Part shown: positions 47,737-56,473 of the stretch, piece by piece | How the letters are laid out: every line of letters starts with the position of its first letter | Position numbering within the stretch: the stretch's first letter is position 1 | NCBI GenBank assembly: GCA_963756745.1 | Contig: CAVWOU010000001.1 | Span: 201,857 to 265,856 of the forward strand | Reading direction: 5' to 3' | Length of the DNA: 64,000 nucleotides | DNA from: DASPWW01 sp963756745 | Lineage (GTDB): Bacteria > Actinomycetota > Thermoleophilia > Solirubrobacterales > 70-9 | Position numbers and translations under genes: made by a program | The notes under the pieces: model-generated | Seen by the model: the letters and a program-made list of their open reading frames with translations, nothing else | Told to the model about the DNA's origin: nothing | Databases searched by the model: none

Positions 47737-49191
47737 ATGAGTTCGCACGACGACGATGAACTGCCGGAGGCGGGCAAGCTCCCAACCAGTCGGCTCGCGC
47801 GCACTGCGCGCGTCGGTGGGCTGGTGACGGGACAGGGCCTACGGTGGGCCGGGACGCGAACCGCCAACCGGGTCCGGACGCCCGAGCGTGCCGCCGTGGC
47901 CCAGAGAGAGCGGGGCGCTGCGCTGATCCAGCAGATTGTCGAACAGCTTGGGCAGATGCGCGGCGCGGCGATGAAGGTCGGCCAGATGATCTCGATGGTC
48001 GAGTTCGACGGCCTCCCCGAAGACGAGCGAGACGAACTGCAACGCAGCCTCGCCGCGCTCCGCGACAACGTCCCGCCCGTGCGGTTCGCGGACCTGGAGA
48101 AGCTCATGCGGCAGGAGTTCGGCGGGCCGCTACACCACCTGTTCCGCGACTTCGACGAGCGTGCGTTCGCCGCGGCCTCGATCGGCCAGGTCCATCGCGC
48201 CAGGACCGTCGACGGCGACGACGTGGCCGTGAAGATCCAGTACCCCGGGGTCGCCGAGGCGGTCGCCACGGACCTGCGCAATGCGACGCTACTGCTACCG
48301 CTCGTCAAGCGGCTCGCCCCAGGGCTGGACGCGAAGGCGCTCGCCGCGGAGATGCGCGAACGGATCGGAGAGGAGCTCGACTACGAGCTCGAGGCGCAGA
48401 ACCAGCGCCGCATCGAGCGGCTGCTGCGAGGACATCCCTTCGTCCGCGTCCCACGTGTCCACACGAGCCTCTCGACCCGGCGCGTGCTGGTGTCCGAGTA
48501 CGTCGTGGGGGAGCGCTTCGAGGCCGTGCGCCGGGCCGACGAGGCGCGGCGCGACCGTTACGGCGAGATTGTCTTCCGGCTCTACTTCGGGTTGCTGTAT
48601 CGCGACCGGATCGCGCTCGGAGACCCCCACCCCGGTAACTACCTGCTGTGCCCTGACGGCCGGGTCTGCTTCCTGGACTTCGGCCTGCTGCGCGGCGTCG
48701 ACGCCTCCCGCGTGGCCGCCGAGCGGGCAATCGCCCTTGCCGTCCGGGACGGCGACGCGGAGGCCCTCAAGGCGGCCCTACGTGCGGGTGGGTATCTGCC
48801 CGCCAGCCGTGCGGATGCCGTGGACGCCGATTTCGCGCTGAGGCTGATGCGAATGGCGATCAAGTGGTACGCCGTCCGGGGAGAGCGCCGCTTCTCACCC
48901 GCTGACGCCCGGCGCGACCGGGACCGTGAACGTCCAGACCGGGAGGAGCGGGCCGCGATGAGGATGCAGCTCAACCAATTCACCCTGCCACCCGAGGCGA
49001 TCCTCATCCGGCGCATGCACGGCATCGTGGCCGTCGTTCTTGCTCAACTCCGCGCCGGTGCCGACTGGGGCGCGATCGCCGCGGAGTACCTGCACGGCGA
49101 GCCGCCCTCGACGCCGCTGGGGGAGGCCGAAGCCGCCTTCTTTGCCCGCCGCGGTCGGACGACGGGCGCCGCCGTCGGCGCCGCCGGCTAG
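47737..49191 (+). CDS. AarF/ABC1/UbiB-family kinase-like protein
   Basis: 484 residues. The ABC1 signature KxGQ is MKVGQMISMVEFDGLPED (about residue 80), followed by the Ala-rich loop AFAAASIGQVHRA, the VAVKIQYPGV lysine, LDYELEAQNQRRI, and catalytic/metal motifs LGDPHPGNYLL and FLDFGLLRG. UbiB/COQ8-type atypical kinases support quinone biosynthesis and may be ATPases acting on lipid intermediates; actinobacterial members are not well studied. No C-terminal membrane helix pair is evident, unlike E. coli UbiB. Confidence 0.88.
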   Translation: MSSHDDDELPEAGKLPTSRLARTARVGGLVTGQGLRWAGTRTANRVRTPERAAVAQRERGAALIQQIVEQLGQMRGAAMKVGQMISMVEFDGLPEDERDELQRSLAALRDNVPPVRFADLEKLMRQEFGGPLHHLFRDFDERAFAAASIGQVHRARTVDGDDVAVKIQYPGVAEAVATDLRNATLLLPLVKRLAPGLDAKALAAEMRERIGEELDYELEAQNQRRIERLLRGHPFVRVPRVHTSLSTRRVLVSEYVVGERFEAVRRADEARRDRYGEIVFRLYFGLLYRDRIALGDPHPGNYLLCPDGRVCFLDFGLLRGVDASRVAAERAIALAVRDGDAEALKAALRAGGYLPASRADAVDADFALRLMRMAIKWYAVRGERRFSPADARRDRDRERPDREERAAMRMQLNQFTLPPEAILIRRMHGIVAVVLAQLRAGADWGAIAAEYLHGEPPSTPLGEAEAAFFARRGRTTGAAVGAAG

Positions 49192-49472
49192 GCATTTCCC
49201 AACGGTCTGCCGGCGTCGCGCGTGCTCTCGGGCTCGCGCGACACCGTGGAGAGGCCGAACGACAGGGCGTTGGGTAAGCGCTCGGACCTCCTCGTCGCCA
49301 GTAGCACGAGCAAGCGCCAGGCGTCCCCTTTGAGCAAAGCGAGGCCCTCCGGCGAGGCGTGGATCGCTACCGCAAAGAACGACGTGCAGGCATCCCGCGT
49401 CTTACGTGCGTCGCTTTCGCTCCTCGCGCAATGCGAGAGGCCGGGGCTGACCGAGGAGCGCCTCAGCTGTGC

Positions 49473-50024
49473 CTACAGCTCGTCGAGCGGCGCCACGCGA
49501 TACACGAACGGCCCCAGTCCACCCTGGTAGATCGCGAACGCGAGCCCCATGAAGCTCTCCTGTAAGCCTGCGTTCTCGAGTCCGCCGGCGTAGACGGGCT
49601 CGTAGCCGGCGTCGCGGTTCAGCTGCTCGACGACATCGCGCGCCTCGTCGTCGCCGCACCAGAGGTTGCCGGGCGTCGCGCGGGCGTCCCCCAGCCGGTC
49701 GTACAGCACCGCGAAGTTGATGTTGAACGACTTTGCGGTCGGGCCGCCGGTCTTCGACTTCAGGAACTCGGCGTTCGACGCGAACCCGTCGGGCGGCTCG
49801 ATGCCGACCAGGTTGGTGGCGTCGACGGCGGTCTTGCCCTCGAGCCCGCTCACGTTCTCCACGGCCTCGGCAATCGAGCCACCGGGAACTGCGAGGAGCA
49901 CCGCATCGGCGCCCGAGACGTCGCCGCCGTCGCGGCCGATCCTTGCCACGTCATGACCGGCCTTCTCCCAGCGGTCGGCGAGGCCACCGCCGACATTGCC
50001 CTTTCCGACTACGGCGATCCTCAT
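49473..50024 (-). CDS. small NAD(P)-binding (F420 reductase-like) oxidoreductase
   Basis: 183 residues with N-terminal dinucleotide fold IAVVGKGNVGGGLADRWEKA (a variant GxGxxG), strand DAVLLAVPGGSIAEA, KTAVDATNLVGIEPPDG and SFNINFAVLYDRLGDARATP. It resembles the NpdG-type F420-dependent NADP reductases but is shorter. The remnant at 30280-30637 is the back half of a different family member. Cofactor choice (NADPH versus F420) cannot be settled by eye. ATG 50024. Confidence 0.75.
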   Translation of the reverse strand: MRIAVVGKGNVGGGLADRWEKAGHDVARIGRDGGDVSGADAVLLAVPGGSIAEAVENVSGLEGKTAVDATNLVGIEPPDGFASNAEFLKSKTGGPTAKSFNINFAVLYDRLGDARATPGNLWCGDDEARDVVEQLNRDAGYEPVYAGGLENAGLQESFMGLAFAIYQGGLGPFVYRVAPLDEL

Positions 50025-50382
50025 CGCGTCTCCCTGGTTGCTTGCGCGATCAACGCTATAGCAGCGTCAGTCCGGCTGGGCGAGGGCCGGGAGGTGTGGC
50101 GGCGCCGCTCGTATTCGCGCTACCCGAGGCTCTGCCCGCTGGTGGCGTGATGAAGCGTCGGCTACTGCATGCGCCCGACCGTTGCGCAACTCGCCGAGGA
50201 TCGCCGATCTAGGCGTCCGCGCCGCCTCAATGCACGCCGAGCGAGACCATCTCGGTCACGCTGGGACCGCATCAACGATACGTGGCGAGGTCAGTCCGAG
50301 CCCATCGCCGCCGCACGCCCTCGCCCGCTCCATGATCTGCCGCCGGGGTCAAGGGTTCTCCGTCCGCAGTTGCGAGCACCCT
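50025..50382. other. intergenic region, no gene recognised
   Basis: About 360 bases without a credible ORF, RNA motif or long repeat, ending at the duplicated VOC 3' flank. Confidence 0.4.
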
Positions 50383-50522
50383 CAACAGGATCGGTGGAGG
50401 TCGTTGCGCAGCGCCCCATTGTGACTTCGGGTCCCTTGATTCAGTCGTTCTCTTCGGCGATTACGAATCGGTTGCCGTCCTGATCTCGGAAGAAGAACAT
50501 CGACGGGACCGGGTCGCCGGGG
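50383..50522 (-). repeat. VOC 3' end and flank, copy 1
   Basis: About 140 bases, from the CAACAGGATCGG flank through the last 27 codons of the VOC gene, are repeated with substitutions and a small gap at 57315-57448 in the same orientation. Confidence 0.75.
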
Positions 50523-50839
50523 CTGATGATGTCATCGGTATCAACGCCCTTCTTACCGAGATCGGCGTGGGCGGCTGCGACATCATCGGTTCCGAAGCCG
50601 ACGTTGGTGTCGATCCCCTCGGGATCCTGGTGTCCCTCGCGCGGCGGAACGAGGGCGACCGTCGTTTCCGCGCCCGGCGGGGACACCTCGAGCCAGCGCT
50701 GATTCTCCTCGTAGGCGACATCGGTCCGTACCTCGAAGCCGAGCTTGTCGGTGTAGAACTTGAGCGCCTCGTTCTGATCAGAGACCGGAACGAACACGGT
50801 CGATACCTTGGCGATGGGAGGGTCATTCTCGGCGATTTT
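50441..50839 (-). CDS. VOC family protein
   Basis: About 130 residues: AKVSTVFVPVSDQNEALKFY with TDKLGFEVRTDVAYEENQRW, then ETTVALVPPREG, NVGFGTDDVAAAHADLGKKG and the ending SMFFFRDQDGNRFVIAEEND. Typical glyoxalase-fold protein. The start is unclear: AAGGAGG is followed by GCGAAAATCGCC with no normal start codon in frame at the right distance, and an ATG 14 bases after it is in another frame, so a base error near the start is possible. Its last 27 codons and flank are duplicated at 57364-57448. Confidence 0.75.
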   Translation of the reverse strand, partial: KIAENDPPIAKVSTVFVPVSDQNEALKFYTDKLGFEVRTDVAYEENQRWLEVSPPGAETTVALVPPREGHQDPEGIDTNVGFGTDDVAAAHADLGKKGVDTDDIISPGDPVPSMFFFRDQDGNRFVIAEEND

Positions 50840-51205
50840 CGCCTCCTTGGTCGGGGCGCTCCACTCTAGTCGGGGGGAAGTTTCTTCAGCCCAGCCCGGC
50901 CGACGGCGTATCGCGCTGCTCGCGGGCTGTGACGCCTCCGCAAGTCCCGTCCGACTCCGCCTCCCGACGCCCCCATATGCCATCAGGGCTGCTCTGCCCG
51001 CCGCCCTCCTGCGCGGGAGGTTGTCGATCGCGCTACCCGATCGCGGCCCCGCTCTGCCCTGTCGGATGGACTAGAGGAGCGGGGCTGAGGGCAAATCGCG
51101 ATACTCAGGCGATGTCTCAGGAGACCCGAGCACGGCGGGGGGCGCGATGAGCTTCAGCGATGCGCGCGGTCTTAGGAACAAGCCGGAATCGAGAGGAGAT
51201 GCGAG
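50840..51205. other. intergenic region, no gene recognised
   Basis: About 365 bases between the divergent VOC and DUF899 genes. Presumably holds both promoters; I see no palindrome or RNA motif. Confidence 0.4.
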
Positions 51206-51973
51206 ATGACGAACGCACAGGAGGCGACGAAGCACAGGACGGGCACGCGAGAGGAGTGGCTCGCCGCCCGGGAGGAGCTCGGCAAGCTCGAGAACGAGCA
51301 GGCGGAGCGAAACGAGGAGATCAAGAAGAAGCGGCTGGAGCTCCCATGGGTCCCGGTGGAGAAGGAGTACGAGTTCGACACCGAGGACGGCAAGAAGACC
51401 CTCGCGGAGCTCTTCGACGGCCGCTCGCAGCTGCTCGCCTACAACATCATGTACGGCCCCGACTACGAGGTCGGCGCCTGCCCCGGCTGCACCAGCCTGG
51501 CCGACGGGTTCGACGGTCAGCTGATTCACATCAACAAGCGAGACGTGACCTTTCTCTGCTTCTCCCGGGCGCCGATCGACAGGCTGGCGGCCTACCGGAA
51601 GCGCATGGGCTGGCAGTTCCCGTACGTGTCGACCTACGAGACGGATTTCCCCTGGGACTTCGGGCTCGCGCTCACTGAGGAGCAGGCGCAGCAGATCCCC
51701 GAGGTGAAGGAGATGATCGACGACCCGCCCGAGTGGCTGCAGGAGTGGTCGCGGCAGGTCGGGGCCGAGCTCAAGGACGGCCTGCGCGAGGGGCCGAGCT
51801 ACATCGCGTTCGCGCGCGAGAACGGGACCGTCTACCACACCTACACCGTGATGGCACCGGACCCGTTCGTCGCCCCGTTCTTCAGTTTCCTGCTCGACCG
51901 GACGCCGATGGAGCGCACAGGCGACGAGGAGTTCCGGTCCTGGCGCAAGGACGAATACCCCGAGGAGGCTTAG
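51206..51973 (+). CDS. DUF899 thioredoxin-like protein, second copy
   Basis: 255 residues: TREEWLAAREELGKLENEQA coiled-coil-like lead, ELPWVPVEKEYEFDTEDGKK, CxxC-type GACPGCTSLADGFDG, WQFPYVSTYETDFPWDFGLA and a C-terminal FFSFLLDRTPMERTGDEEF. Same architecture as 38518-39267, with moderate divergence, so an old paralogue. Thioredoxin-fold protein of unknown function. AGAGGAGATGCGAG precedes ATG 51206. Likely the first gene of a small operon with the VOC gene 106 bases downstream. Confidence 0.88.
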   Translation: MTNAQEATKHRTGTREEWLAAREELGKLENEQAERNEEIKKKRLELPWVPVEKEYEFDTEDGKKTLAELFDGRSQLLAYNIMYGPDYEVGACPGCTSLADGFDGQLIHINKRDVTFLCFSRAPIDRLAAYRKRMGWQFPYVSTYETDFPWDFGLALTEEQAQQIPEVKEMIDDPPEWLQEWSRQVGAELKDGLREGPSYIAFARENGTVYHTYTVMAPDPFVAPFFSFLLDRTPMERTGDEEFRSWRKDEYPEEA

Positions 51974-52078
51974 CGTCGCTGCTGAGCGATCCCTCGGAAG
52001 TGATGATCAGACGCCGAGACCGAGTGGCTCCGTTCGAGATGCCAGTACCAACCCAGAGACACGAGCAGAGGAGAGATC

Positions 52079-52504
52079 GTGGACATGAAGCTGGAGGTTG
52101 TGACGTTGCCGGTCTCCGGTGTCGATCGGGCAAAAAGCTTCTACCAGAGCCTCGGATGGCGGCTGGACATCGACCTGGTCGTCAGCGACGACATCCGGAC
52201 GGTGCAGTTCACGCCGCCCCACTCGCAGTGCTCGATCCAGTTCGGCAAGGGCGGCACGGCGGCTGAGCCGGGCTCCAGTGACAGGCTGATCCTCGTGGTC
52301 GAGGACATCGACTCCGCCCGGGGCGACCTCATCAGCCGCGGTGTCGACGTCAGCGAGGTGGAGGAGAGGCGGCCCCCGGGCCTCGAGGCGCCAGAAGGGG
52401 ACCGCTCGTACTTCGCGCAAGCGTCATTCAGCGACCCGGATGGGAACGGCTGGCTGCTCCAAGAGATCACGACCCGGCTCCCCGGCCGGGAATGGGAGGA
52501 CTGA
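52079..52504 (+). CDS. VOC family protein
   Basis: 141 residues from GTG 52079, seven bases after AGAGGAG. VTLPVSGVDRAKSFYQSLGW, then QCSIQFGKGGTAAE, LVVEDIDSARGDLISRGVDV and SFSDPDGNGWLLQEI outline two VOC modules. The ending TTRLPGREWED is commonly seen in actinobacterial members followed by a small partner ORF, as here (next ATG one base after its stop). Confidence 0.85.
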   Translation: MDMKLEVVTLPVSGVDRAKSFYQSLGWRLDIDLVVSDDIRTVQFTPPHSQCSIQFGKGGTAAEPGSSDRLILVVEDIDSARGDLISRGVDVSEVEERRPPGLEAPEGDRSYFAQASFSDPDGNGWLLQEITTRLPGREWED

Positions 52505-52505
52505 C

Positions 52506-52712
52506 ATGGACGTAGCCTCCCTGGCAGATCTGTTGCACGAGACGGCCGAGCATCACGGCTCGTTCGAGGCGGTCGCCCCACCGCACGACTGGTGGGACTG
52601 GTACGCGGCGTACATGGACGCTCGCGAGAGCGGGAGCACCCCGGAGGAGGCCTCCGCGGCCGCCGGGCGCTACATGGCGGAGGTCAAGCACGTCGTCGTG
52701 CCGCCCGCGTGA
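52506..52712 (+). CDS. small conserved protein downstream of VOC gene
   Basis: 68 residues: SLADLLHETAEHHGSFEAVA, PPHDWWDWYAAYMDARESGS, EEASAAAGRYMAEVKHVVVP. No signal peptide or membrane helix, rich in Trp/Tyr/His. The ATG at 52506 lies one base after the VOC stop, which implies translational coupling and a joint role. I do not recognise a named family. Confidence 0.65.
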   Translation: MDVASLADLLHETAEHHGSFEAVAPPHDWWDWYAAYMDARESGSTPEEASAAAGRYMAEVKHVVVPPA

Positions 52713-52833
52713 GCCCGTATTCGCCGCTGCACTTGAGACACCCGCCGGCCCCGGCGGTGTCTCGTACCCGATCCACCGTGGGACGGAAGCCTACGCCCGC
52801 TTGCGTGCGAAAGCAGACGCGGAGCGAACGTGC

Positions 52834-53235
52834 TCAGCGCACCAGTTCGCTGATCCCGAGCATGTTGCCCTCGCTGTCTCGAAACCAGGCAGCCCGTTCG
52901 CCGCTGCCCTTGCTCGGGTAGTTGCCGGCGACCTCCGCGATCCCCTCGACGGTCCTGAGCCCGGGCAGGTCGACCTCCTCGAACCCGACGCCCCGTTGCC
53001 GCAGCTCGGCCACGGTGGCGTCGATGTCATCCACGTACCACGCCATCTGGGTGAACGTGCCGGGTGAGGCGCTGGCTGACTCGAACAACGCGAACTCCCC
53101 GCTCGCGCCCCGATAGAGCAGTCCGCCCGGCCGCTCTTCGCTGGGCTTGAGGCCGAGCTTCTCAGCATAGAAGGCCCGTGCCCGCTTGAGATCCCGCGCG
53201 GGCAGTCTGGCCGATACATCGCCCTCTTGAAGCAT
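52834..53235 (-). CDS. VOC family protein
   Basis: 133 residues from ATG 53235 (GGGGAAGGA directly before). GDVSARLPARDLKRARAFYA with EKLGLKPSEERPGGLLYRGA, MAWYVDDIDATVAELRQRGV and AAWFRDSEGNMLGISELVR give the usual two-module glyoxalase fold. No catalytic assignment possible. Convergent with the preceding VOC pair. Confidence 0.85.
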   Translation of the reverse strand: MLQEGDVSARLPARDLKRARAFYAEKLGLKPSEERPGGLLYRGASGEFALFESASASPGTFTQMAWYVDDIDATVAELRQRGVGFEEVDLPGLRTVEGIAEVAGNYPSKGSGERAAWFRDSEGNMLGISELVR

Positions 53236-53383
53236 TCCTTCCCCTTCGTCGATTGTGACTCCAGCCATGTGGGCACGACGGCTCACTCACGACCAGACCT
53301 GTCTATCGCAACCGGCCGCTGTGCCCGAAGCCGTCCCGGGAGCCGTCAGGACGGCGAGTCGCTCGCTCGTCGTATCGGTCACC

Positions 53384-53860
53384 TCACGTGTCGCTCCCCG
53401 GCTCGTACGGGGGTGCCTCGCCCCAGCCCCAGCGAGGGACAGGTGCGTGCTCGAAGACCTGGGCGTCCGGCTGGGAGTTGTGCATCGCAAGCCGGGATCC
53501 CCACTCGGCGTAGGCGACGAGCGCGGAGCGAAACTCGGGGTCGTCCGGAAGGCCGGCGTCGTCGGCGGCGAGGCTGATCAGCGAGACAAAGCGATGCCGC
53601 TCCTCGGGCGCGATCGCGAGCCCGCGATGGTGGGCGAGCATCTTCTCGTAGCCGCCGAGCTCCTGCGTGTAGCGGGCGGGCCCGCCGAGCACCTCCGACC
53701 ACCAGACGGCGACGTGCGCGCGGTGGTCCTCGCTCACCCCGCCGGGGAAGTAAGGAGAGAGCAGCTCGTCGCGCTCGACGCGGTCATAGAAGCAGTCCAT
53801 GAGCCGCCGGATCGCCGCCTCCCCTCCGGCCCACTCGTAGAGCGTCGGCGTCGCGTTCAT
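53384..53860 (-). CDS. group II truncated haemoglobin
   Basis: 158 residues. TLYEWAGGEAAIRRLMDCFY with the B10 Tyr, LLSPYFPGGVSEDHRAHVAV, and LGGYEKMLAHHRGLAIAPEE, where the His next to the Arg-Gly-Leu is the proximal haem ligand. The C-terminal extension NSQPDAQVFEHAPVPRWGWG is also seen in relatives. Such globins bind O2/NO and protect against nitrosative stress. ATG 53860 overlaps the GNAT stop as ATGA, so the two are translationally coupled. Confidence 0.88.
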   Translation of the reverse strand: MNATPTLYEWAGGEAAIRRLMDCFYDRVERDELLSPYFPGGVSEDHRAHVAVWWSEVLGGPARYTQELGGYEKMLAHHRGLAIAPEERHRFVSLISLAADDAGLPDDPEFRSALVAYAEWGSRLAMHNSQPDAQVFEHAPVPRWGWGEAPPYEPGSDT

Positions 53861-54411
53861 TGGATCTGTGCCCCCGTTTCCATTGGTTGCTTCCTTTCGT
53901 CGATGTCGGGAATCGTCTCGCATCCCGGCGGCGCCGTCGGCCGGCGCCGCATGGCGATGTGGGCCGGGCCGTCCGGCACCAGCTGCAGGGCCGGCCTCTC
54001 GACCACGAAACCGTGGCGAGCGTAGTACTCGGCGTTGCGCGGATCCGCGGTCTCGAGGTAGCAGTCGACTCGGTCGCGGTCGGCGATCTCGAGCACCGGC
54101 TTCAACAGTCGGCCGCCGAAACCCCGGCGCTGGACAGCGGGGTCGACTCCCATCGTCTCCAGGTACCAGTGCCGATCGGCGGGATGAAGGCGGGCGCCGT
54201 TCGCCCCGGTCTGCATGAACGCCCGAAAGGAGCTCGGATAAGCGCGCAGGACCGACAGCATCCAGCCGCCGCCGCGAAGCTGCCTGAAGGCACTCCAGGG
54301 AAACTTCTCCGGGCCGAGCCAGATCGCAACCCCGCGAAGCTCGCCGTTGCCGCCGAGCGCTCCGTAGGCCGATCCAAGCCGGGCCGCGTCCCGGACGACA
54401 CCCGTGAACAT
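53857..54411 (-). CDS. GNAT acetyltransferase, N-terminally truncated
   Basis: 184 codons recognisable: MFTGVVRDAARLGSAYGALG, GVAIWLGPEKFPWSAFRQLR, the acetyl-CoA loop HWYLETMGVDPAVQRRGFGG, RLLKPVLEIA and CYLETADPRNAEYYARHGF. Homology begins only at about LPAMFTG; the usual first 40-50 residues are missing, and upstream the DNA is the start of the divergent TetR gene. The CoA-binding half is intact, but activity is doubtful. Stop overlaps the globin start. Confidence 0.7.
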   Translation of the reverse strand: MFTGVVRDAARLGSAYGALGGNGELRGVAIWLGPEKFPWSAFRQLRGGGWMLSVLRAYPSSFRAFMQTGANGARLHPADRHWYLETMGVDPAVQRRGFGGRLLKPVLEIADRDRVDCYLETADPRNAEYYARHGFVVERPALQLVPDGPAHIAMRRRPTAPPGCETIPDIDERKQPMETGAQIQ

Positions 54412-55114
54412 CGCTGGCAGCACCCGGGAGCGGCCGACGACCCTTCCCAGAGTCGGACGGCCCCCGCGCCTGACCCCGAACCGCGTCGTGACGGAGGCCC
54501 GCCGGATTGGGGCCGAGCAGGGCGTCGCGAGGCTGACGATGAGACGACTCGCCAATGCGCTCGGGGTGATGCCGAACGCCCTCTACACCTACTTTCCTGA
54601 CAAGGCGGCGATACTGGACGCGGTGCTTGACGACCTGCTCGGCGACGTTAAGCGCCCGCGCTCACGCATGACCTGGCGGGATGGGCTCGTCTCGTTGATG
54701 AGCTCGTACCGCCGGCTCCTGCTGACCCAGCCGGGATTGATTGCACTGACCGTATCGCGACCGATGCTTGGGCCGAACGCGCTGCGCCTGCGCGAGCACA
54801 TGCTGACGCTGTTGAGGCAAGGCGCCCTCGATGACGCCGACGCCGTGACGGCGTTCCTCGCCCTGTTCGCGTATACGACAGGATTCGTTACCTTCGAGAC
54901 CGCGCGAACTCCAGGAAAACGTGACGCCAAACAACGTGCGCGGGCGCAAGAGCTACATGAGGCACTAGCCGAGGAGGTCTTTCCCAGCACGCGCGCCCTC
55001 GCGGGTCGCCTCGCAAAGCGCCCTGACGACGTCGAGTTCACACGCGGACTTCATGGGGTGATTAGCGGCTTCGCCAAGAGTGCGTTAGGGAAGAGGCCCC
55101 CGTCGAGCGTGTGA
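54404..55114 (+). CDS. TetR/AcrR family regulator
   Basis: 236 residues as read from GTG 54404; the conserved part begins at RVGRPPRLTPNRVVTEARRI. HTH: EQGVARLTMRRLANALGVMP then NALYTYFPDKAAIL. The C-terminal TetR_C_1-like ligand domain has SLMSSYRRLLLTQPGLIALT and LALFAYTTGFVTFETA. No ribosome site precedes the GTG, and the first 15 codons overlap the truncated GNAT gene on the other strand, so this gene may also have lost its original 5' end. Confidence 0.8.
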   Translation: MNIAGSTRERPTTLPRVGRPPRLTPNRVVTEARRIGAEQGVARLTMRRLANALGVMPNALYTYFPDKAAILDAVLDDLLGDVKRPRSRMTWRDGLVSLMSSYRRLLLTQPGLIALTVSRPMLGPNALRLREHMLTLLRQGALDDADAVTAFLALFAYTTGFVTFETARTPGKRDAKQRARAQELHEALAEEVFPSTRALAGRLAKRPDDVEFTRGLHGVISGFAKSALGKRPPSSV

Positions 55115-55117
55115 ATC

Positions 55118-55198
55118 GGTCCTGGACGCTGAAACGGCACCGCCGAACCCGGTGCCGACGACGATCGCCTCGTAGGCCTCTTTCCTGAGAGCGGCCAT
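55118..55198 (-). pseudogene. N-terminal stub of a GMC/cholesterol-oxidase-like flavoprotein
   Basis: ATG 55198 with a good GAAAGGAC site encodes LRKEAYEAIVVGTGFGGAVS A, the opening FAD-binding strand of a GMC-type oxidase. After about 25 codons homology ends where the TetR 3' end begins. A complete ribosome site with only the first 8% of a gene marks a deletion breakpoint. Confidence 0.6.
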
Positions 55199-55242
55199 GT
55201 CCTTTCGCTCGCGCGAGATGGAGGCGTACTGACCTAGACGAA

Positions 55243-55698
55243 TTAGTTGCCTTGCTTGGTCAGCGTGATGTCCATCCAGGGCTGCCAGTCTCGGCCATCT
55301 TGCAGCAACTCCCAGTGTCCAGTGATCACCTTGCAGCCTTCGTCGAAAACGCCGGTGAACCGGGTCGTCTTGCTGCGCATCCTCCACGTAAGGCCATCGC
55401 GCTCCTGCGTCAGCTCAGCCTCGTATGCGGTCGCCTCATCGTTGCCGAAGTACTGCGTGACGTAGGTGCCTCGATCAGGGTCGTAGCCGATGATCTCAGC
55501 CCCTTCGACTTTGTCATCACCCATCTTGGCGTCAACGCTGTGCAAAAGCGCGAATCCACCAGGAAGCCACTCGTAGGTGTCCACCGCATCGATCTTGACC
55601 GCTGGCGCTCCCGGCATATCCCTGGTTGACCCGTCTGTCTTCCATCTGCCGATCAACACATCAAGCCGTTCGTGCTCGGCACCGGATGTCTGTTTCAT
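55243..55698 (-). CDS. DUF1579-like protein
   Basis: 151 residues: EHERLDVLIGRWKTDGSTRD, DTYEWLPGGFALLHSVDAKM, GYDPDRGTYVTQYFGNDEAT and GLTWRMRSKTTRFTG form the calycin-like beta-barrel pattern of DUF1579-type proteins. No function established. AGGAGGAATGAG-type ribosome site before ATG 55698. Composition slightly less GC-rich than its neighbours. Confidence 0.75.
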   Translation of the reverse strand: MKQTSGAEHERLDVLIGRWKTDGSTRDMPGAPAVKIDAVDTYEWLPGGFALLHSVDAKMGDDKVEGAEIIGYDPDRGTYVTQYFGNDEATAYEAELTQERDGLTWRMRSKTTRFTGVFDEGCKVITGHWELLQDGRDWQPWMDITLTKQGN

Positions 55699-55851
55699 CT
55701 CATTCCTCCTGTGGTGGCTACGAGTCCTCCTTCCCCACAGGATGTAATCAGAGGCAGTAGGGGCTACCGCTTAGCGCGATGAGCGGCAGCGCGCCAAAGG
55801 AGCCGGAAGCGCTTTGGCGGCCACGTGGACGTCGCCGCGGACGCCGCTGGC

Positions 55852-56277
55852 TCAGTGCGAGTCGGAGAAGGCGCGGTCGGACTGCTGGGCGGTGACAACC
55901 GTGACGGGGAGGCCGAGCACCTCCACCCGGTGGGGGAGATCGCGGCGGAGCCAGCGCGAGACCCGCGCCGGAAGGGTGGAGATGATGATCTCGTCGAACC
56001 CGCCTCGCTCGACCGCCTGCTGCACGGCGACGAAGGGATCGGTGTCCCCGACGATCCCTTCGACGTGGCCACCAGCGGCCTCGGACAGCAGCGGGATGGC
56101 CAGCTCGAGTGTGGTCGCGGCCGCGTCGGTCTCCGGGTCCCAGTAGGGACGCGGCACGACCAGCGTGAACGTGCAGGGAGACCGGCGCGCGCGGGCACGG
56201 ACCTCGTCGAGCAGTCTCGGGGTCGCCGCGGTCTGGTGAGCCACGACCAGAACGCGCGTCGGCGCTGGGGACGTCAT
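55852..56277 (-). CDS. universal-stress-protein-like
   Basis: 141 residues with a Rossmann-like alpha/beta pattern: RVLVVAHQTAATPRLLDEVR, FTLVVPRPYWDPETDAAATT, GHVEGIVGDTDPFVAVQQAV and FDEIIISTLPARVSRWLRRD, ending GLPVTVVTAQQS. The last two segments resemble the UspA nucleotide-binding region, though the GxxG(9)GS/T motif is altered to STLPARVSRW. Common as a short cytosolic protein in actinobacteria. Role unknown. Confidence 0.7.
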   Translation of the reverse strand: MTSPAPTRVLVVAHQTAATPRLLDEVRARARRSPCTFTLVVPRPYWDPETDAAATTLELAIPLLSEAAGGHVEGIVGDTDPFVAVQQAVERGGFDEIIISTLPARVSRWLRRDLPHRVEVLGLPVTVVTAQQSDRAFSDSH

Positions 56278-56473
56278 CGTGGTGGTGATTCTCGCATCGC
56301 CCCGCCGAGCCGGACCTTGTGAGGTGCACTCCTGGTTTGCGCGAGAACCAGCCGTCTCGAACCGGACGCGCTCGTTACGCAGGGGTCGTCTGCGACGACG
56401 TCGCCGCGCTGATCCAATGGCTCGCTGCGCACGACCCCGAGCTCGGCTCGCAGCCTGAGTCGCGCGGGCAGGG

